Below, one piece after another: positions 43,004 to 54,458 of a DNA stretch of 64,000 bases. A model generated the notes under the pieces. The model was given only the letters and a program-made list of their open reading frames with translations. It did not search any database and was not told where the DNA came from. Position 1 is the stretch's first letter; each line of letters begins with the position of its first letter. The position numbers were made by a program, and so were the translations under genes. Source of the DNA: Lysobacterales bacterium PRO7 (lineage in GTDB: Bacteria; Pseudomonadota; Gammaproteobacteria; Xanthomonadales; Rhodanobacteraceae); NCBI GenBank assembly GCA_021404785.1, contig QWHH01000013.1, positions 1 to 64,000 on the forward strand. Direction: 5' to 3'.

Positions 43004-43894
43004 CTGATACAGGATTTGCCCGGTTAGGCCACGATCTCGCGCTTGCAGCAGGGCAGAGTTTTCCGCGTAAAGCCGCTGCATTTGGTTGTCGCGATGCGCG
43101 ATCAGTTCGCGCAGGGTTTCGACATCCGCGCGTGTCAGCGTGTGCCCTTCGGTCAGGTGTTCGGGCAACTGACGGTTGACGTAATGCGTGGTGTGCTTGC
43201 CTGCGGTTTCCTGCGTGGGCCGTTGCCGCGAGTAGAAATACAGCGCTACCGATTTGCGCGACAGATCGGTACGATCCACCGGCAAGGCGATCTTGTCGAA
43301 GCCGTGCCAGCTCGATTCGGTTGTCTCGAAAATCACGCAGCGGTTCATGGTCGGCGCAATGCGAGCGACGGGATTCGCGTCCTGGTAGGGATCGCGCCAC
43401 AGTTCCAGGTTGCCGCCCCATGCCGCGTCCCATTCCGGGTTCAGATAGACGATCAAATTCAAGCGTCGATGCCAACGCTCGCTCGGGTGGTAGTTGAAGT
43501 CCACATGCGCTTGCAGCGCTTGTCCATCGCGATTTTCGTGCGTGCCGCCGCCGAGATAGAACGGGTCGTAGAGCAGATCGTCGATGCCGCAGATCTTTCC
43601 TATCAGCCCGAGGAATCCCGGCGTCTGGATCGTGGCATCCAGCGCGTGAAAAGCAGGACCAAGCGCCTTGATGCGCTCGACGGTCGACTTGCCGCCTTCG
43701 CGGCCGTCGTCACCGATGCGGTTGCCGCGCTCGAAAGCGGGAAACTCCGCGAGCAAGGCCTGCGCGAAGGCGGCGTCGAAAAAATTCTCGATGACGACGT
43801 ACCGGAACGGCCTCGCTTCGGCGAATTGCTGCGTTAGCTGTTTCGCTTCGCTCGCGATGGCGTGATCAAGTATGAGTTGCGATGAATCGGGCAT
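42971..43894 (-). CDS. 2OG-Fe(II) oxygenase family protein
   Basis: About 307 residues. A prolyl-4-hydroxylase-like 2-oxoglutarate/Fe(II) oxygenase: the iron ligands are in QAHVDFNYHP (HxD) and SSWHGFDKI (distal His), and RKSVALYFYSRQRP supplies the Arg that binds 2-oxoglutarate. NLIVYLNPEWDAAWGGNLELW is a typical core strand pair. Such proteins hydroxylate proteins, small molecules or sugars; next to a GtrII glucosyltransferase, glycan or surface modification is possible (inference). The ATG at 43894 gives MPDSSQLIL; the frame is open to 43960, which would overlap the divergent hydrolase gene. Confidence 0.85.
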   Translation of the reverse strand: MPDSSQLILDHAIASEAKQLTQQFAEARPFRYVVIENFFDAAFAQALLAEFPAFERGNRIGDDGREGGKSTVERIKALGPAFHALDATIQTPGFLGLIGKICGIDDLLYDPFYLGGGTHENRDGQALQAHVDFNYHPSERWHRRLNLIVYLNPEWDAAWGGNLELWRDPYQDANPVARIAPTMNRCVIFETTESSWHGFDKIALPVDRTDLSRKSVALYFYSRQRPTQETAGKHTTHYVNRQLPEHLTEGHTLTRADVETLRELIAHRDNQMQRLYAENSALLQARDRGLTGQILYQLRRLYVRYRR

Positions 43895-43951
43895 GGTCGA
43901 TACGTTGGAGAACGGACGCGCTAGACTTGGCGCACTGAAGGTTGTGGAGAA

Positions 43952-44890
43952 GTGTCGCAAGTGTACCCGAATCGACTACCTATTCTCATCGACACCGACC
44001 CCGGCGTGGACGACGCGCTGGCGATTCTGATGGCGCACCGCCACGCCGATGTCGTGGGCCTTACCATCGCCGCGGGCAATGTCGGATTGGCGCACACGAC
44101 AGCGAACGCGCTGAAGCTGGTGGAAACCATCGGCGCGACGACGCCAGTATTTGCAGGCTGTGCGACGCCACTCGTGCATGCGGCGGAAGACGCCGCCTTC
44201 GTGCACGGGCTCGACGGTTTCGGCGACACCGGTTACGCGCCGAGCGCGAGGCGCGCGGAAAACGAGCCGGCGGCGCAGGCGATCCTGCGCCTGTCGCGCG
44301 AACATGCGGGCAAGCTCGTGATCGTGGCGATGGCGCCGCTGACGAATCTCGCGTTGGCGTTGCGGCTGGATCCGGACCTGCCATCGCGCGTGGCGCGACT
44401 GGTCGTCATGGGCGGCGCGGTGACCGGGCGCGGCAATACAACCGTGTCGGCAGAGTTCAACATCGGCTTCGATCCGGAAGCCGCGCACATCGTGTTCTGC
44501 GCGTGGCCGAAGATCGAGCTGGCGGATTGGGAACTGACCGTGCGCCACGGCATCGCTTTCGACACGGTTGCACGCTGGGTGCAAGCGGATAGCCCGACCG
44601 CGCGATTCTTCGATGCGATCTCGCGCAAGACGCGCGCGTGGTCGATCGAGCGCGGGCGCCCGCAACTGGCGCTTGCCGATCCGCTGGCGATGGCGGTGGC
44701 GTTACAGCCCGATATCGTCACGCAGGGCGAAGAACATCACCTCGAGATTGCCCTGCACGGCGCCGCGCGCGGCGCGACCATCGTCGATTGGGACGATCGC
44801 TCCGGCAAGGCGGCGAATGCGCGCATCGTGATGGACCTGGATCAGGCGCGCTTCGAAGCGCTTTGTGCGTCCGCGCTCGGCGCCGACTGA
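43952..44890 (+). CDS. Inosine/uridine-preferring nucleoside hydrolase
   Basis: 312 residues. Cleaves the N-glycosidic bond of ribonucleosides for salvage. The N-terminal calcium/ribose-binding motif LIDTDPGVDDALAILMA is diagnostic; LDGFGDTGY, VIVAMAPLTNLALAL, VVMGGAVTGRGNTTVSAEFNIGFDPEAAHIVF and LADPLAMAVAL complete the family pattern. Base specificity is not readable. The start is a GTG at 43952 or 43961, with GGAGA just upstream; the 43961 spacing is more usual. It overlaps the end of the convergent mscK-like gene by 49 bases. Confidence 0.92.
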   Translation: MSQVYPNRLPILIDTDPGVDDALAILMAHRHADVVGLTIAAGNVGLAHTTANALKLVETIGATTPVFAGCATPLVHAAEDAAFVHGLDGFGDTGYAPSARRAENEPAAQAILRLSREHAGKLVIVAMAPLTNLALALRLDPDLPSRVARLVVMGGAVTGRGNTTVSAEFNIGFDPEAAHIVFCAWPKIELADWELTVRHGIAFDTVARWVQADSPTARFFDAISRKTRAWSIERGRPQLALADPLAMAVALQPDIVTQGEEHHLEIALHGAARGATIVDWDDRSGKAANARIVMDLDQARFEALCASALGAD

Positions 44891-47800
44891 GTAGCCGGCA
44901 TCGCGTTGCGAAACCAGATATCGGTCTGCGGAAACGCCATCTCGATGTTTTTTTCGCGGAACACTTCGGCGATGCGCGTGAACAGCGCGTCGCGTGCGCG
45001 GTTGCGGTCGCCGATCTCGGCGACAAACACGCGCAGGTCGAAGTCGAACGTGCACGCGGAAATCTGCACGAACCAGCAGGTCGGTGCGGGATCCTTCGCC
45101 ACCAGCGGTTCGGCGGCGGCGATATCCAGCAACAGCTCGCGCACTTCGCGCGGATCGCTGGCATAGGCGGCGCCGATGCGCAGCACTACGCGCGTGAGCG
45201 TGTTCGACAGCGACCAGTTGGTCAGGCGCTCGGTGATGAAACTCTTGTTCGGCACGATCACCTCGCGGTGATCCCAGTCGACGATCGTGGTCGCGCGCGT
45301 GCGGATGCGCGCGACCGTGCCTTCGACATCGCCGATCGTGACCGTGTCGCCGATGCGGAACGGACGTTCGAACAGCACCATCAGGCCGGAGACGAAATTC
45401 GCGAAGATTTCCTGCAGGCCGAATCCGAGACCAACGGAAAATCCGGCCGCGAGCCATTGCAGATTGCTCCAGTGCAGGCCGAGCATGGCCAGGCCCATGA
45501 TCGTGCCGGCGAAGACGATCGCGTAGCGGGTCAGGCTGGTAATCGCATAGCGCGTGGGCGCATCCACATGCAGGCGCCGCAGCAGGCTCAATTCGATGAG
45601 TCCCGGCAAGTTGCGCGTCGCGATCAGGGTGAAAACCAGCACGAGGACGGCTTCGAGCACGTCGCGCAGGCTCACGCTCAAGGCGATGGTCTTGCCATCG
45701 ACGACGTCGCTGGAAGTCCACACGTTGATGTTGCCGAGCACGGTCAGCGCCGGCGCGACATCGGACCAGACCCACAACAGCAGGGCCGCGACCGCCACCA
45801 CGACGAACGCGCGCAACAAGCGGCGGGTTTGTGCGCTGACGCTGGCCAGCGTGATTTCTTCCGGTTGCACATCCGGCGTCTCGTTGCCCTCCGTGGACGA
45901 TTCGGCATCCGCCGCCTGGCGTTGCTCCATGCGCTTGAGCGACAGCCGCCGCTCGCCCAGCACGAGCCAGCGCGCGGCGAGGCTGTAGACGACATTTGCC
46001 GCGAGCAGCACGGCCATGGTCGTGAGCGTGTGCCCGGCCAGCGACAAGGCGGTGACGAAATATCCGCGCAGCACGAGCACGGCGAGCACGAGCATGCCGC
46101 CGGCAAGGATCGTTCGCGTGAACTGGCGCAGGCGCAGCGGTTCGGCGAGCACGGTATAGCGCGCCGTCCACAGGCGATTCGGCGCCAGCAGCCACCACGC
46201 CAGTGCCGCCATCCCGAGCAGTGCGATGCAAAGCAGGGCGCGCGCGTAGCCGTCGATCGCGACGGCATCGTTGCGCACCATGGCCAGTCCGATCAGGAAT
46301 TGCGCGGGCAGCACGATCAGCGCCAGCCACGGCGCGGCGGCGTGCAAGGCCGCGCGCCGCAGGCGCGGCCAGCGGAAATGGAATTGCGCCAGACCATTCT
46401 CGGCGGTCAGCACGCGCAGGAACGCGAGTACGAAGGCGGGCACCGCCAGCCAGGCCAGCGCCTTGCCGATATCGGCGGCGAAGTTGTTGTTCGGTGCGGC
46501 CCGGAACGCAGCGCCGGCGAATAGCAGCGCAATCGGCCACGGCGTGGCGGCGAGCAGGCTCCAGGCCAGGGCGCTGCCGGTGAGGCGGTAGCGGTCGCTG
46601 CGAATGCGCCGCATCGGTGCGGCGATCACGGCCAATTGCGCCGGTGTGCGCAGGCGCAGGGCGACCAGCAGCAGCAAGGCCAACAATGCGGCAGTTGCAA
46701 GCAAGGGCGCTTCCGTGACCTCGCCAGCAGCGGCGCGCAGCGCGCGCGACCAGCGCGTGGCGGTGAAAAAGCCGCTGTCGTCGCTGGCCAGTCCCGCAAA
46801 CCAGGCCGCGTTGACCGGGGCATGGCTCGGCGTCCACAACAAGCGCGAGTCGAGCAGGGCGTTGAGTTTTGCCGTGGCGTCGACCAGTCCGCGCAATTGC
46901 TGTTCGGCCTCGCCCTGCGCGCTGGCCAGTTTGGTTTGCAGCGCGCCAAGCTGGACCAGCACCTGTGCGCGCGTGGCGAGCAGGCGATACAGGTTTTCGC
47001 GCAGGACCTTGACCCGTTCAGGCGGCACGCTTGCGGGCAGACGCGCCAGCATGGCACTTGCGGCACTATCGACATCGCCGAGCTCGCCTTGTTGTTCGCG
47101 TACGTCGATCAGGCCGATGCGGGTTTGCGCGTAGCGGGTCAGCAGGTCAGACAACTGGCGTTTGAGCCGGTCAAGCGGCTGCAATTTGCGCTTCTCGGCA
47201 AGCAGGATCAGGCCAACGGCTTCGTTGACGCCGCCGATGCGAATGCGATCCTGGGTATTCTTCAAGGCTTGCGCGGTTTCGCTGGCGGCGCGATCCCAGG
47301 CCTGCACGCGCGCGCGCAGGTCACTGCTGTCGCGCACGGAATCGGCCAAGCGCGCGACCAGCGCGACATTGGCGTCGGCCGCTTCGATGAGCACGCGGGC
47401 GCGCGGATCGATCGCGGCGCGTTCGTCCGCGACATGTGTTTGCAGCGCGCGTACCTGCGCGCCGGTGCGATCGAGCAGCAGGTTCTCGAGGAAGCCGGCG
47501 CGTTGCCCGGCCTGCAATGCGGCGCGCTGGCGCTCGCGCAGTTGGGCCGAGAGCAGGCGCATGCGCGGCTCGTAGCTGCGGTTTTCCAGATTCAGCAGGG
47601 CGATCTGGATCGTGGCAAGCCTTTGTGTGGACTGCGCGCGCAGCCGCTGGGCCTGCGCCAGTGCGGGCGGGACGGATTTGGTCGTAGCAGACAAGGCCGC
47701 CTGGCTGGAATCGAGCGCCGCGTGCGCGGCGGCCAATTCGTCGCGCAATTGAGCCGGCCGCGTGGTCTGCCGCGCGAGTTCGGATTCCAGCGCCGTCACG

Positions 47801-48285
47801 GCCGCGCGCGCATCGGAGGCCACGCCGCGCTCGCGGTCAAGCAGGGCCTCGAGTTGCTCGGCGGTTGCACGTTCGGGCAGGGATGCACGCCACTTGGCCA
47901 TCGCCTCGCCGGAATCGGCGGCAAGGGCTTCCTCCAGATTTTGCGCATCCGTATCGGCACTGGCGGCGCTCTGGCTCAGGGCCTGCCACTGCTGCACGAG
48001 TTCGTCGGCGTGCGCATCGTCCGCCTGGGCCTGGTGCAGAAGGTCTTCGGCCTGTTTGCGGGTGTCGGCATCCAGTCCGCGTTGCGCCGGCAACGCGCGC
48101 AGGGCAGCGGCTATCGTGCTCGCCTGGGCTGGCGGAAAAACGGGCGCTGCGGCAGGCTGTGTGGCTGCGACCGGTTTGGCCCTTGGGTCGGGCGCGGCGG
48201 CGGCCGGGGTAACCGAGCTGCACGCAAGAGTCGCTAGGAACAGTACTAATGCGCGCCGGATCCTTGCAGGTGGCCGATTATTCAA
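44842..48285 (-). CDS. mscK: MscK/KefA-type mechanosensitive channel
   Basis: 1147 residues (E. coli MscK 1120). Signal peptide ([21 protein letters not shown]), a long periplasmic coiled-coil region (~50-480), a multi-helix inner-membrane domain (~530-870) and a C-terminal MscS unit: pore helix area [94 protein letters not shown] is diagnostic. It opens under membrane tension to release solutes in hypo-osmotic shock; MscK in E. coli also responds to K+. The symbol reflects architecture; MscM/YbiO-type naming is possible. Divergent from rpmE2. Confidence 0.9.
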   Translation of the reverse strand: MNNRPPARIRRALVLFLATLACSSVTPAAAAPDPRAKPVAATQPAAAPVFPPAQASTIAAALRALPAQRGLDADTRKQAEDLLHQAQADDAHADELVQQWQALSQSAASADTDAQNLEEALAADSGEAMAKWRASLPERATAEQLEALLDRERGVASDARAAVTALESELARQTTRPAQLRDELAAAHAALDSSQAALSATTKSVPPALAQAQRLRAQSTQRLATIQIALLNLENRSYEPRMRLLSAQLRERQRAALQAGQRAGFLENLLLDRTGAQVRALQTHVADERAAIDPRARVLIEAADANVALVARLADSVRDSSDLRARVQAWDRAASETAQALKNTQDRIRIGGVNEAVGLILLAEKRKLQPLDRLKRQLSDLLTRYAQTRIGLIDVREQQGELGDVDSAASAMLARLPASVPPERVKVLRENLYRLLATRAQVLVQLGALQTKLASAQGEAEQQLRGLVDATAKLNALLDSRLLWTPSHAPVNAAWFAGLASDDSGFFTATRWSRALRAAAGEVTEAPLLATAALLALLLLVALRLRTPAQLAVIAAPMRRIRSDRYRLTGSALAWSLLAATPWPIALLFAGAAFRAAPNNNFAADIGKALAWLAVPAFVLAFLRVLTAENGLAQFHFRWPRLRRAALHAAAPWLALIVLPAQFLIGLAMVRNDAVAIDGYARALLCIALLGMAALAWWLLAPNRLWTARYTVLAEPLRLRQFTRTILAGGMLVLAVLVLRGYFVTALSLAGHTLTTMAVLLAANVVYSLAARWLVLGERRLSLKRMEQRQAADAESSTEGNETPDVQPEEITLASVSAQTRRLLRAFVVVAVAALLLWVWSDVAPALTVLGNINVWTSSDVVDGKTIALSVSLRDVLEAVLVLVFTLIATRNLPGLIELSLLRRLHVDAPTRYAITSLTRYAIVFAGTIMGLAMLGLHWSNLQWLAAGFSVGLGFGLQEIFANFVSGLMVLFERPFRIGDTVTIGDVEGTVARIRTRATTIVDWDHREVIVPNKSFITERLTNWSLSNTLTRVVLRIGAAYASDPREVRELLLDIAAAEPLVAKDPAPTCWFVQISACTFDFDLRVFVAEIGDRNRARDALFTRIAEVFREKNIEMAFPQTDIWFRNAMPATQSAPSADAQSASKRA

Positions 48286-48304
48286 GACAATTCACGGTTT
48301 GGTC

Positions 48305-48334
48305 TTGCGCAGACGAGGCCGGAAACGATACCAT
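48305..48334 (+). promoter_or_regulatory. Possible sigma70 promoter for rpmE2
   Basis: TTGCGC (48305-48310) and TACCAT (48329-48334) are 18 bases apart and sit 36 bases upstream of the rpmE2 ATG, in the short divergent region from the mechanosensitive channel gene. Confidence 0.45.
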
Positions 48335-48370
48335 AGTCATCTTTTCCGCACGATTTTGTGGAGCTGCAAC

Positions 48371-48616
48371 ATGAAAGCCGACGTCCATCCGAAATACGAG
48401 CCGGTGATCTTCCAGGACGTCTCGTCCGATTTCGCCTTCCTGACCCGGTCGACGATGACCGCCAAGGACAAGATGAAATGGGAAGACGGCAAGGAATATC
48501 CACTGATCAAGGTCGAAATTTCCAGCAAGTCGCACCCGTTCTACACCGGCAAGCACAAGATCCTCGATTCTGGCGGTCGCGTGGACAAATTCCGCAAGCG
48601 CTACGGCGCCAAGTAA
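48371..48616 (+). CDS. rpmE2: Ribosomal protein L31, type B (zinc-independent)
   Basis: 81 residues beginning [19 protein letters not shown], with [20 protein letters not shown]-like C-terminus ([22 protein letters not shown]). It has no cysteine at all, so it is the zinc-free paralogue that can replace the zinc-binding L31 when zinc is scarce. GTGGAG lies seven bases before the ATG. In Xanthomonadales this type-B gene next to gltA is usual. Confidence 0.96.
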   Translation: MKADVHPKYEPVIFQDVSSDFAFLTRSTMTAKDKMKWEDGKEYPLIKVEISSKSHPFYTGKHKILDSGGRVDKFRKRYGAK

Positions 48617-48739
48617 GCCCGATCGCGCCGGCCGTTCGCCGGCTGGCGGCTGCGGGCGTCGTGCATCGGGCGCCCGCCAGCATGGATGGCGCCGCGCATG
48701 CGCGGCCGAAATTTCCGCAAATCCGACAAGGAGCCCGCC

Positions 48740-50032
48740 GTGTCCGACAAGACCGTCCTTATCACCGATAGCGCGTCCGGCAAGACCAGCACGCTGCCGC
48801 TCGTATCCGGCAACATGGGCGAGCCCGCCGTCGACATCGGCAAGCTGCACAAGGACCTGGGGTACTTCACCTTCGATCCGGGCTTCGTCTCGACCGCGAG
48901 CACGCGCAGCGCGATCACGTTCATCGATGGCGACAAGGGCGTGTTGCTGTATCGCGGCTATCCGATCGAACAGCTTGCCAAGCAATCGAGTTTTCTCGAA
49001 GTCGCCTACCTGCTGATCAACGGTGAACTGCCCACGTCCGCGCAATTCGGCGCGTTCGAGGACGAAGTCACGCATCATACGATGATGCAGGAATCGCTGA
49101 AGAACTTCCTGCACGGCTTCCATTACGACGCGCACCCGATGGCGATGCTGTGCGGTGCGGTCGCTTCGTTGTCGGCGTTCTACCACGACACCCTGGATAT
49201 TTCCGATCCGGAACAGCGCCGCCTGGCTGCGATCCGGCTGATCGCCAAGGTGCCGACGATCGCCGCGGCGGCATATCGCTACTCGATCGACTGGCCGATC
49301 CGCTATCCGCGCAACAACCTGGAATACTGCACGCGCTTCCTGCACATGATGTTCGAGGTGCCCAGCGAACCGCTGCAGCTCAATCCTGTCGTCGCCAAGG
49401 CGCTGGATTTGCTGTTCATCCTGCATGCCGACCACGAGCAGAATGCATCGACCTCGACGGTTCGTCTGGTCGGTTCCACCGGCGCGAATCCGTACGCCTG
49501 TGTCGCGGCCGGCATCGCCGCGTTGTGGGGACCCGCGCATGGCGGCGCCAATGAGGCGGTGCTCAAGATGCTCGCCGAGATCGGCGACGCGAAAAACGTC
49601 GGCAAGGCTGTCGAGAAAGCGAAAGACAAGAACTCCGGCTTCCGCCTGATGGGCTTCGGCCATCGCGTGTACAAGAATTTCGACCCGCGCGCGACGATCA
49701 TCCGCGAGACCTGCCATCAGGTTCTTGGCGCGCTCGGCGTGAACGATCGGTTGCTGGATGTCGCGCTGGAACTGGAACAGGTCGCGCTCAAGGATCCGTA
49801 TTTCATCGAGCGCAAACTGTATCCGAACGTCGATTTCTATTCCGGCATCATCTACAAGGCGCTGAAGATCCCGACCGAGATGTTCACGGTGATGTTCGCG
49901 ATCGCGCGCACCGCGGGCTGGGTCGCGCATTGGCTGGAGCAGCATCAGGACAAGGACACCAAGATCGGGCGCCCACGCCAGATCTATACCGGCGCGGCGA
50001 CGCGAGACTACACGCCGATCACGAAGCGCTGA
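48740..50032 (+). CDS. gltA: Citrate synthase (hexameric type II)
   Basis: 430 residues; condenses oxaloacetate and acetyl-CoA in the TCA cycle. N-terminal extension and [33 protein letters not shown] are typical of the NADH-sensitive gram-negative type. Catalytic segments [15 protein letters not shown] and [15 protein letters not shown] (both His) and [15 protein letters not shown] (with the following Asp region) are intact. The start is GTG at 48740 with AAGGAG six bases upstream; upstream ATG at 48686 in frame has no such site. It overlaps the convergent unknown gene by 14 bases. Confidence 0.96.
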   Translation: MSDKTVLITDSASGKTSTLPLVSGNMGEPAVDIGKLHKDLGYFTFDPGFVSTASTRSAITFIDGDKGVLLYRGYPIEQLAKQSSFLEVAYLLINGELPTSAQFGAFEDEVTHHTMMQESLKNFLHGFHYDAHPMAMLCGAVASLSAFYHDTLDISDPEQRRLAAIRLIAKVPTIAAAAYRYSIDWPIRYPRNNLEYCTRFLHMMFEVPSEPLQLNPVVAKALDLLFILHADHEQNASTSTVRLVGSTGANPYACVAAGIAALWGPAHGGANEAVLKMLAEIGDAKNVGKAVEKAKDKNSGFRLMGFGHRVYKNFDPRATIIRETCHQVLGALGVNDRLLDVALELEQVALKDPYFIERKLYPNVDFYSGIIYKALKIPTEMFTVMFAIARTAGWVAHWLEQHQDKDTKIGRPRQIYTGAATRDYTPITKR

Positions 50033-50618
50033 GCAACGCTTCCACGGCAGCCAGCGTCGCCCGTTGCATGGGCCGCTCGCCAGTGCGGTCCAGTGGCGCC
50101 TGGCGAATCGCGTCCTGCGGAAGCAAGGTCAGGTCGTAATCCACCCCTGACCGCTCGATCCGAAGGACCGGAAATTCGGCTGACACATCGTGATTGACGC
50201 GCAAGCGCCGGCTATCTTCTTCGAACTCCACGCCATCTTCCGCCAGCATGCCGATCACGGCTTCCGGCGATTCCGCGAACAGGTGCAAGGCGACCGCCGA
50301 GTGCGCATCGGCGGTTCCATCGAGCACCGGGCCGACCAGCCGCGGTTCAAAGCGTTTGAAGTAACGCATGGCCGAGCAGGCAGCTTCGCGCAATTCACGC
50401 AACCGCTGCGGCTGGTCGGCGCTGTGGAAAAGGCGCTGGTGCTCGCGCAGAGCGTCCTCGATTTCGCTGTTCCTCGGCAGGCTCGATTCGTCGCGGATGC
50501 TCAAGTGCTCGGCGGCCTTGCGTTTGGCCGCGTGGTAGTCGCGCAGTCCGTGTTCGCTGATCAGGCGCGCCGCTTCCACCGCCACACGTCGGCGCATCGG
50601 GTTGTCGCGCGTGGCCAT
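50019..50618 (-). CDS. Conserved protein of unknown function downstream of mrcA
   Basis: About 199 residues, soluble, rich in Arg, Glu and Ala, with no signal peptide or membrane segment. N-terminal part ([57 protein letters not shown]) looks helical; a middle [57 protein letters not shown] resembles small alpha/beta proteins with a nucleotidyltransferase-like look, but no catalytic motif is certain. I do not recognise a named family. The ATG at 50618 overlaps the mrcA stop (ATGA), so it is translationally coupled to mrcA; a longer open frame to 50855 lies inside mrcA and is rejected. Confidence 0.8.
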   Translation of the reverse strand: MATRDNPMRRRVAVEAARLISEHGLRDYHAAKRKAAEHLSIRDESSLPRNSEIEDALREHQRLFHSADQPQRLRELREAACSAMRYFKRFEPRLVGPVLDGTADAHSAVALHLFAESPEAVIGMLAEDGVEFEEDSRRLRVNHDVSAEFPVLRIERSGVDYDLTLLPQDAIRQAPLDRTGERPMQRATLAAVEALLSAS

Positions 50619-53146
50619 CAGAAGATTCCGTAGGCGTCCTGCTGGACCTTCTTTTCTTCGTCCGTGGCGTTGTTCGGTCCGGCGGCGAGGCGGGCGACAT
50701 CCTCGACCTTGAACACTTCCAGCATGCTGTTCGGGTCGCCGGCCGGCGCGAGTTGGCCGGTCGCCTTGTCGATGCGCGCGGTGGTGATGCCCGCAGGCAT
50801 CTCGAAGGGTTTTTCCGGCACGCCCTTGAGCGCCGTGCGCATGAAGTCGATCCACATCGGCAATGCCGCCTGCGCACCGAATTCGCCGACGCCATTGCTG
50901 CGGCCGAGCGAAGAAAAATCGTCGAAGCCGACCCAGACGCTGGCGACGATGTCGTCGTTGAAACCGTTGAACCAGGCATCGCGGTGATCGTTGGTCGAAC
51001 CGGTTTTTCCGGCCAGGTCGTTGCGCTTGAGCACCATCGCGCCGGCGCCAGTACCGCGACGCACGACATCGCGCAGGATCGAGTCGAGCAGGTAGGCGGT
51101 TCGCGCATCGAGTACGCGCGGCGCGAGCTTCGGCGCGTTCGGATCGGCGGGGGCCGCTGCGGCCGGCGCGGAAGGCGTGGCCGGCAGCGAGGTCTTGATC
51201 GGCTGCGCATCACCCGCATTGGCATTGGCATTCGCGGCAGCGGTGGCTTGTTCGCGCGCGTCCTCGATCAGGCGCTGCGGACAATGCCGGCACGCCAGCG
51301 TCGGCTGTGCCTTGTAGATTTCGCGTCCGTCGCGGTCGACGATGCGGTCGATGAAATACGGATCAACCAGAAATCCACCATTGGCGAACACCGCATATCC
51401 GCGCGCCATCGCCAACGGTGAAACCGAGGCGGTGCCGAGCGCGAACGACAGGTTTTCTGGCAATTGCTGCAAGGTGAAGCCGAAGCGCGTCGCGAATTCG
51501 CGCGCGTAGCGAACGCCGATCGCGTCGAGCAGACGCACCGATACCAGGTTCTTGGATTCGACCAGCGCTTCGCGCAGACGCATCGGGCCTTCGAATTTGT
51601 CGTCGTCGTTCTTCGGTTCCCACAGTCCATTCGGCTTGGACGGATCGGCAAACACGATCGGCGCGTCGTTGATGATCGATGCCGGGGTGAAGCCATGCTC
51701 GAATGCGGCGGAATAGAAGAACGGCTTGAAACCGGATCCGGGCTGGCGACTGGCCTGCACGGCGCGGTTGAACTTGCTGCGCGTGTAGGAGAAGCCGCCG
51801 ACTTCGGCTTCGATCGCGCCGTCGTCAGGATTCAGTGCGATCAGCGCACCTTGTACCTTGGGAATTTGCGAGAGCTTCCATTTGCCGTCCGCGGTACGCG
51901 CAAGACGCACCACGTCACCGGGCTTGAGCACGTCGTCGACGCGCTTTGGCGGCGCGCCGCGATGGCTTTCATCCTTGTAGCGCTGCGCCCAGCGTACCGC
52001 GGCCAGGTCCAGCGGCACGCTCTGGCCGTCCTGCAGGTAGATGTCGGCGGCTTTTTCGGAACTGTCGACGACGATGCCCGCGATCAATCCGAGTACGGGG
52101 CGGAACGCATCCGCATCCAGCCGCTTGTCCAATTGTGGCGGCAGCGCGTGGGCGCCGATGTCGAAGTGCGCTTCCGGTCCGCGCCAGCCGTGGCGCTCGT
52201 CGTAGGCTATCAGGTCATCGCGCATGGCCTGGTTGGCGGCGGTCTGGTCGCGCGAATCCAGTGTGGTGTAGACGCTGAAGCCATCGGTCAGAGCGTCGTT
52301 GCCGAGGCGATCCAGTGCATCCAGACGTACCTGCTCGGCAATGTAGGGCGCGTCGACTTCGACCGGGGGCTCATGTGCGAACGACTGGTCCGGTTCGGCG
52401 CTGGCCTGCTTGAATTGCGCGGCCGTGATGAAGCCGTTGTCGAGCATGCGCTGCAGGGTGTAGTTGCGCCGTTCGGTGGCGCGCGCACGATTGCTCAGCG
52501 GGTTGCTGCTGGACGGGAATTTCGGCAGCGAGGCGAGCATTGCGCATTCGGGCAAGGTCAGCTGGTCGAGCGTCTTGCCGTAGTAAAACTCGGCGGCGGC
52601 GGCGACGCCGTAGGCGCGATTGCCGAAGAAAATCTTGTTGAGGTACAACTGGAAAATTTCGTCCTTGGTCAGTTCGTGCTCGATGCGGAACGAAAGGAAT
52701 ATCTCGGTCGCCTTGCGCGTCAGGCTGACTTCCGAACTCAGGAAGAATCCACGCGCGACCTGCTGGGTAATCGTGCTGCCGCCCGGCACGTGCAGGCTGC
52801 GCTTGACGACCATGTAGCCGAGCGCGCGCAGGATGCCCGTGAAATCGATGCCCGAGTGGCTGTAGAAGTTCGCATCTTCCGCCGCAAGAAAGGCGTTCTT
52901 CAATTGCTGCGGCACGTTCTCGATCTTGACCGGGATGCGGCGCGTCTCGCCGATCGTGGCGATCAGTTTCGCGTCACGCGTGTAGACACGCAGCGGAACT
53001 TGCAGGCGTACATCCCTGAGCACATCGACGGAAGGCAGGCGCGGCTCGATCAGCCAGTAGGCGACTCCGATCCCGATTGCGCCGACCACGACGCCCAGCA
53101 CGCACAAAATCAAGAACCAACGGAGCAAACGTCGAAATATTCTCAT
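50618..53146 (-). CDS. mrcA: Penicillin-binding protein 1A
   Basis: 842 residues; bifunctional class A PBP that polymerises and cross-links peptidoglycan. One N-terminal membrane helix (LLRWFLILCVLGVVVGAIGIGVAYWLI), GT51 transglycosylase domain with EDANFYSHSGIDFTGILRA and STITQQVARGFFL, an OB-like insert (~320-430), and the transpeptidase with SxxK in RQPGSGFKPF, SxN in VESKNLVSVRLLD and KTG in LAGKTGSTNDHRDAW. An Ala/Pro-rich linker near residues ~650-690 precedes the last part. Divergent from pilMNOPQ, the conserved arrangement in gammaproteobacteria. Confidence 0.96.
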   Translation of the reverse strand: MRIFRRLLRWFLILCVLGVVVGAIGIGVAYWLIEPRLPSVDVLRDVRLQVPLRVYTRDAKLIATIGETRRIPVKIENVPQQLKNAFLAAEDANFYSHSGIDFTGILRALGYMVVKRSLHVPGGSTITQQVARGFFLSSEVSLTRKATEIFLSFRIEHELTKDEIFQLYLNKIFFGNRAYGVAAAAEFYYGKTLDQLTLPECAMLASLPKFPSSSNPLSNRARATERRNYTLQRMLDNGFITAAQFKQASAEPDQSFAHEPPVEVDAPYIAEQVRLDALDRLGNDALTDGFSVYTTLDSRDQTAANQAMRDDLIAYDERHGWRGPEAHFDIGAHALPPQLDKRLDADAFRPVLGLIAGIVVDSSEKAADIYLQDGQSVPLDLAAVRWAQRYKDESHRGAPPKRVDDVLKPGDVVRLARTADGKWKLSQIPKVQGALIALNPDDGAIEAEVGGFSYTRSKFNRAVQASRQPGSGFKPFFYSAAFEHGFTPASIINDAPIVFADPSKPNGLWEPKNDDDKFEGPMRLREALVESKNLVSVRLLDAIGVRYAREFATRFGFTLQQLPENLSFALGTASVSPLAMARGYAVFANGGFLVDPYFIDRIVDRDGREIYKAQPTLACRHCPQRLIEDAREQATAAANANANAGDAQPIKTSLPATPSAPAAAAPADPNAPKLAPRVLDARTAYLLDSILRDVVRRGTGAGAMVLKRNDLAGKTGSTNDHRDAWFNGFNDDIVASVWVGFDDFSSLGRSNGVGEFGAQAALPMWIDFMRTALKGVPEKPFEMPAGITTARIDKATGQLAPAGDPNSMLEVFKVEDVARLAAGPNNATDEEKKVQQDAYGIF

Positions 53147-53321
53147 GCGTGATTGGAGTTGTGATCGCAGTCAAGGTAGCGGGGCGGTCTTCCGGGCGAA
53201 GATCGCTTGGCCAGTATAGGTGCACAGCGATCCAGCCGATAGAAGAATTCGGCGGAATATCGGCAAAACGGCTGACATAATTCTGACATATCAATAACTT
53301 GCGAGATTTTTCAAGAGACTG

Positions 53322-53350
53322 TTGATAATCCGTTAAAGTTCGTATTTAAT
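53322..53350 (+). promoter_or_regulatory. Probable sigma70 promoter for pilMNOPQ
   Basis: TTGATA (53322-53327) and TTTAAT (53345-53350) with a 17-base spacer lie 50 bases before the pilM start, in the 254-base AT-rich divergent region between mrcA and pilM. The rest of that region shows nothing recognisable. Confidence 0.55.
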
Positions 53351-53375
53351 GTGGATGCGCATATATCGCTCGTAA

Positions 53376-54457
<1,082 letters not shown>

Positions 54458-54458
<1 letters not shown>

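Noticed and set aside
51180-51245. Ala/Asn-rich repetitive codons near the PBP1A linker
   Set aside because: A low-complexity linker within mrcA; no frameshift or mobile element signs.
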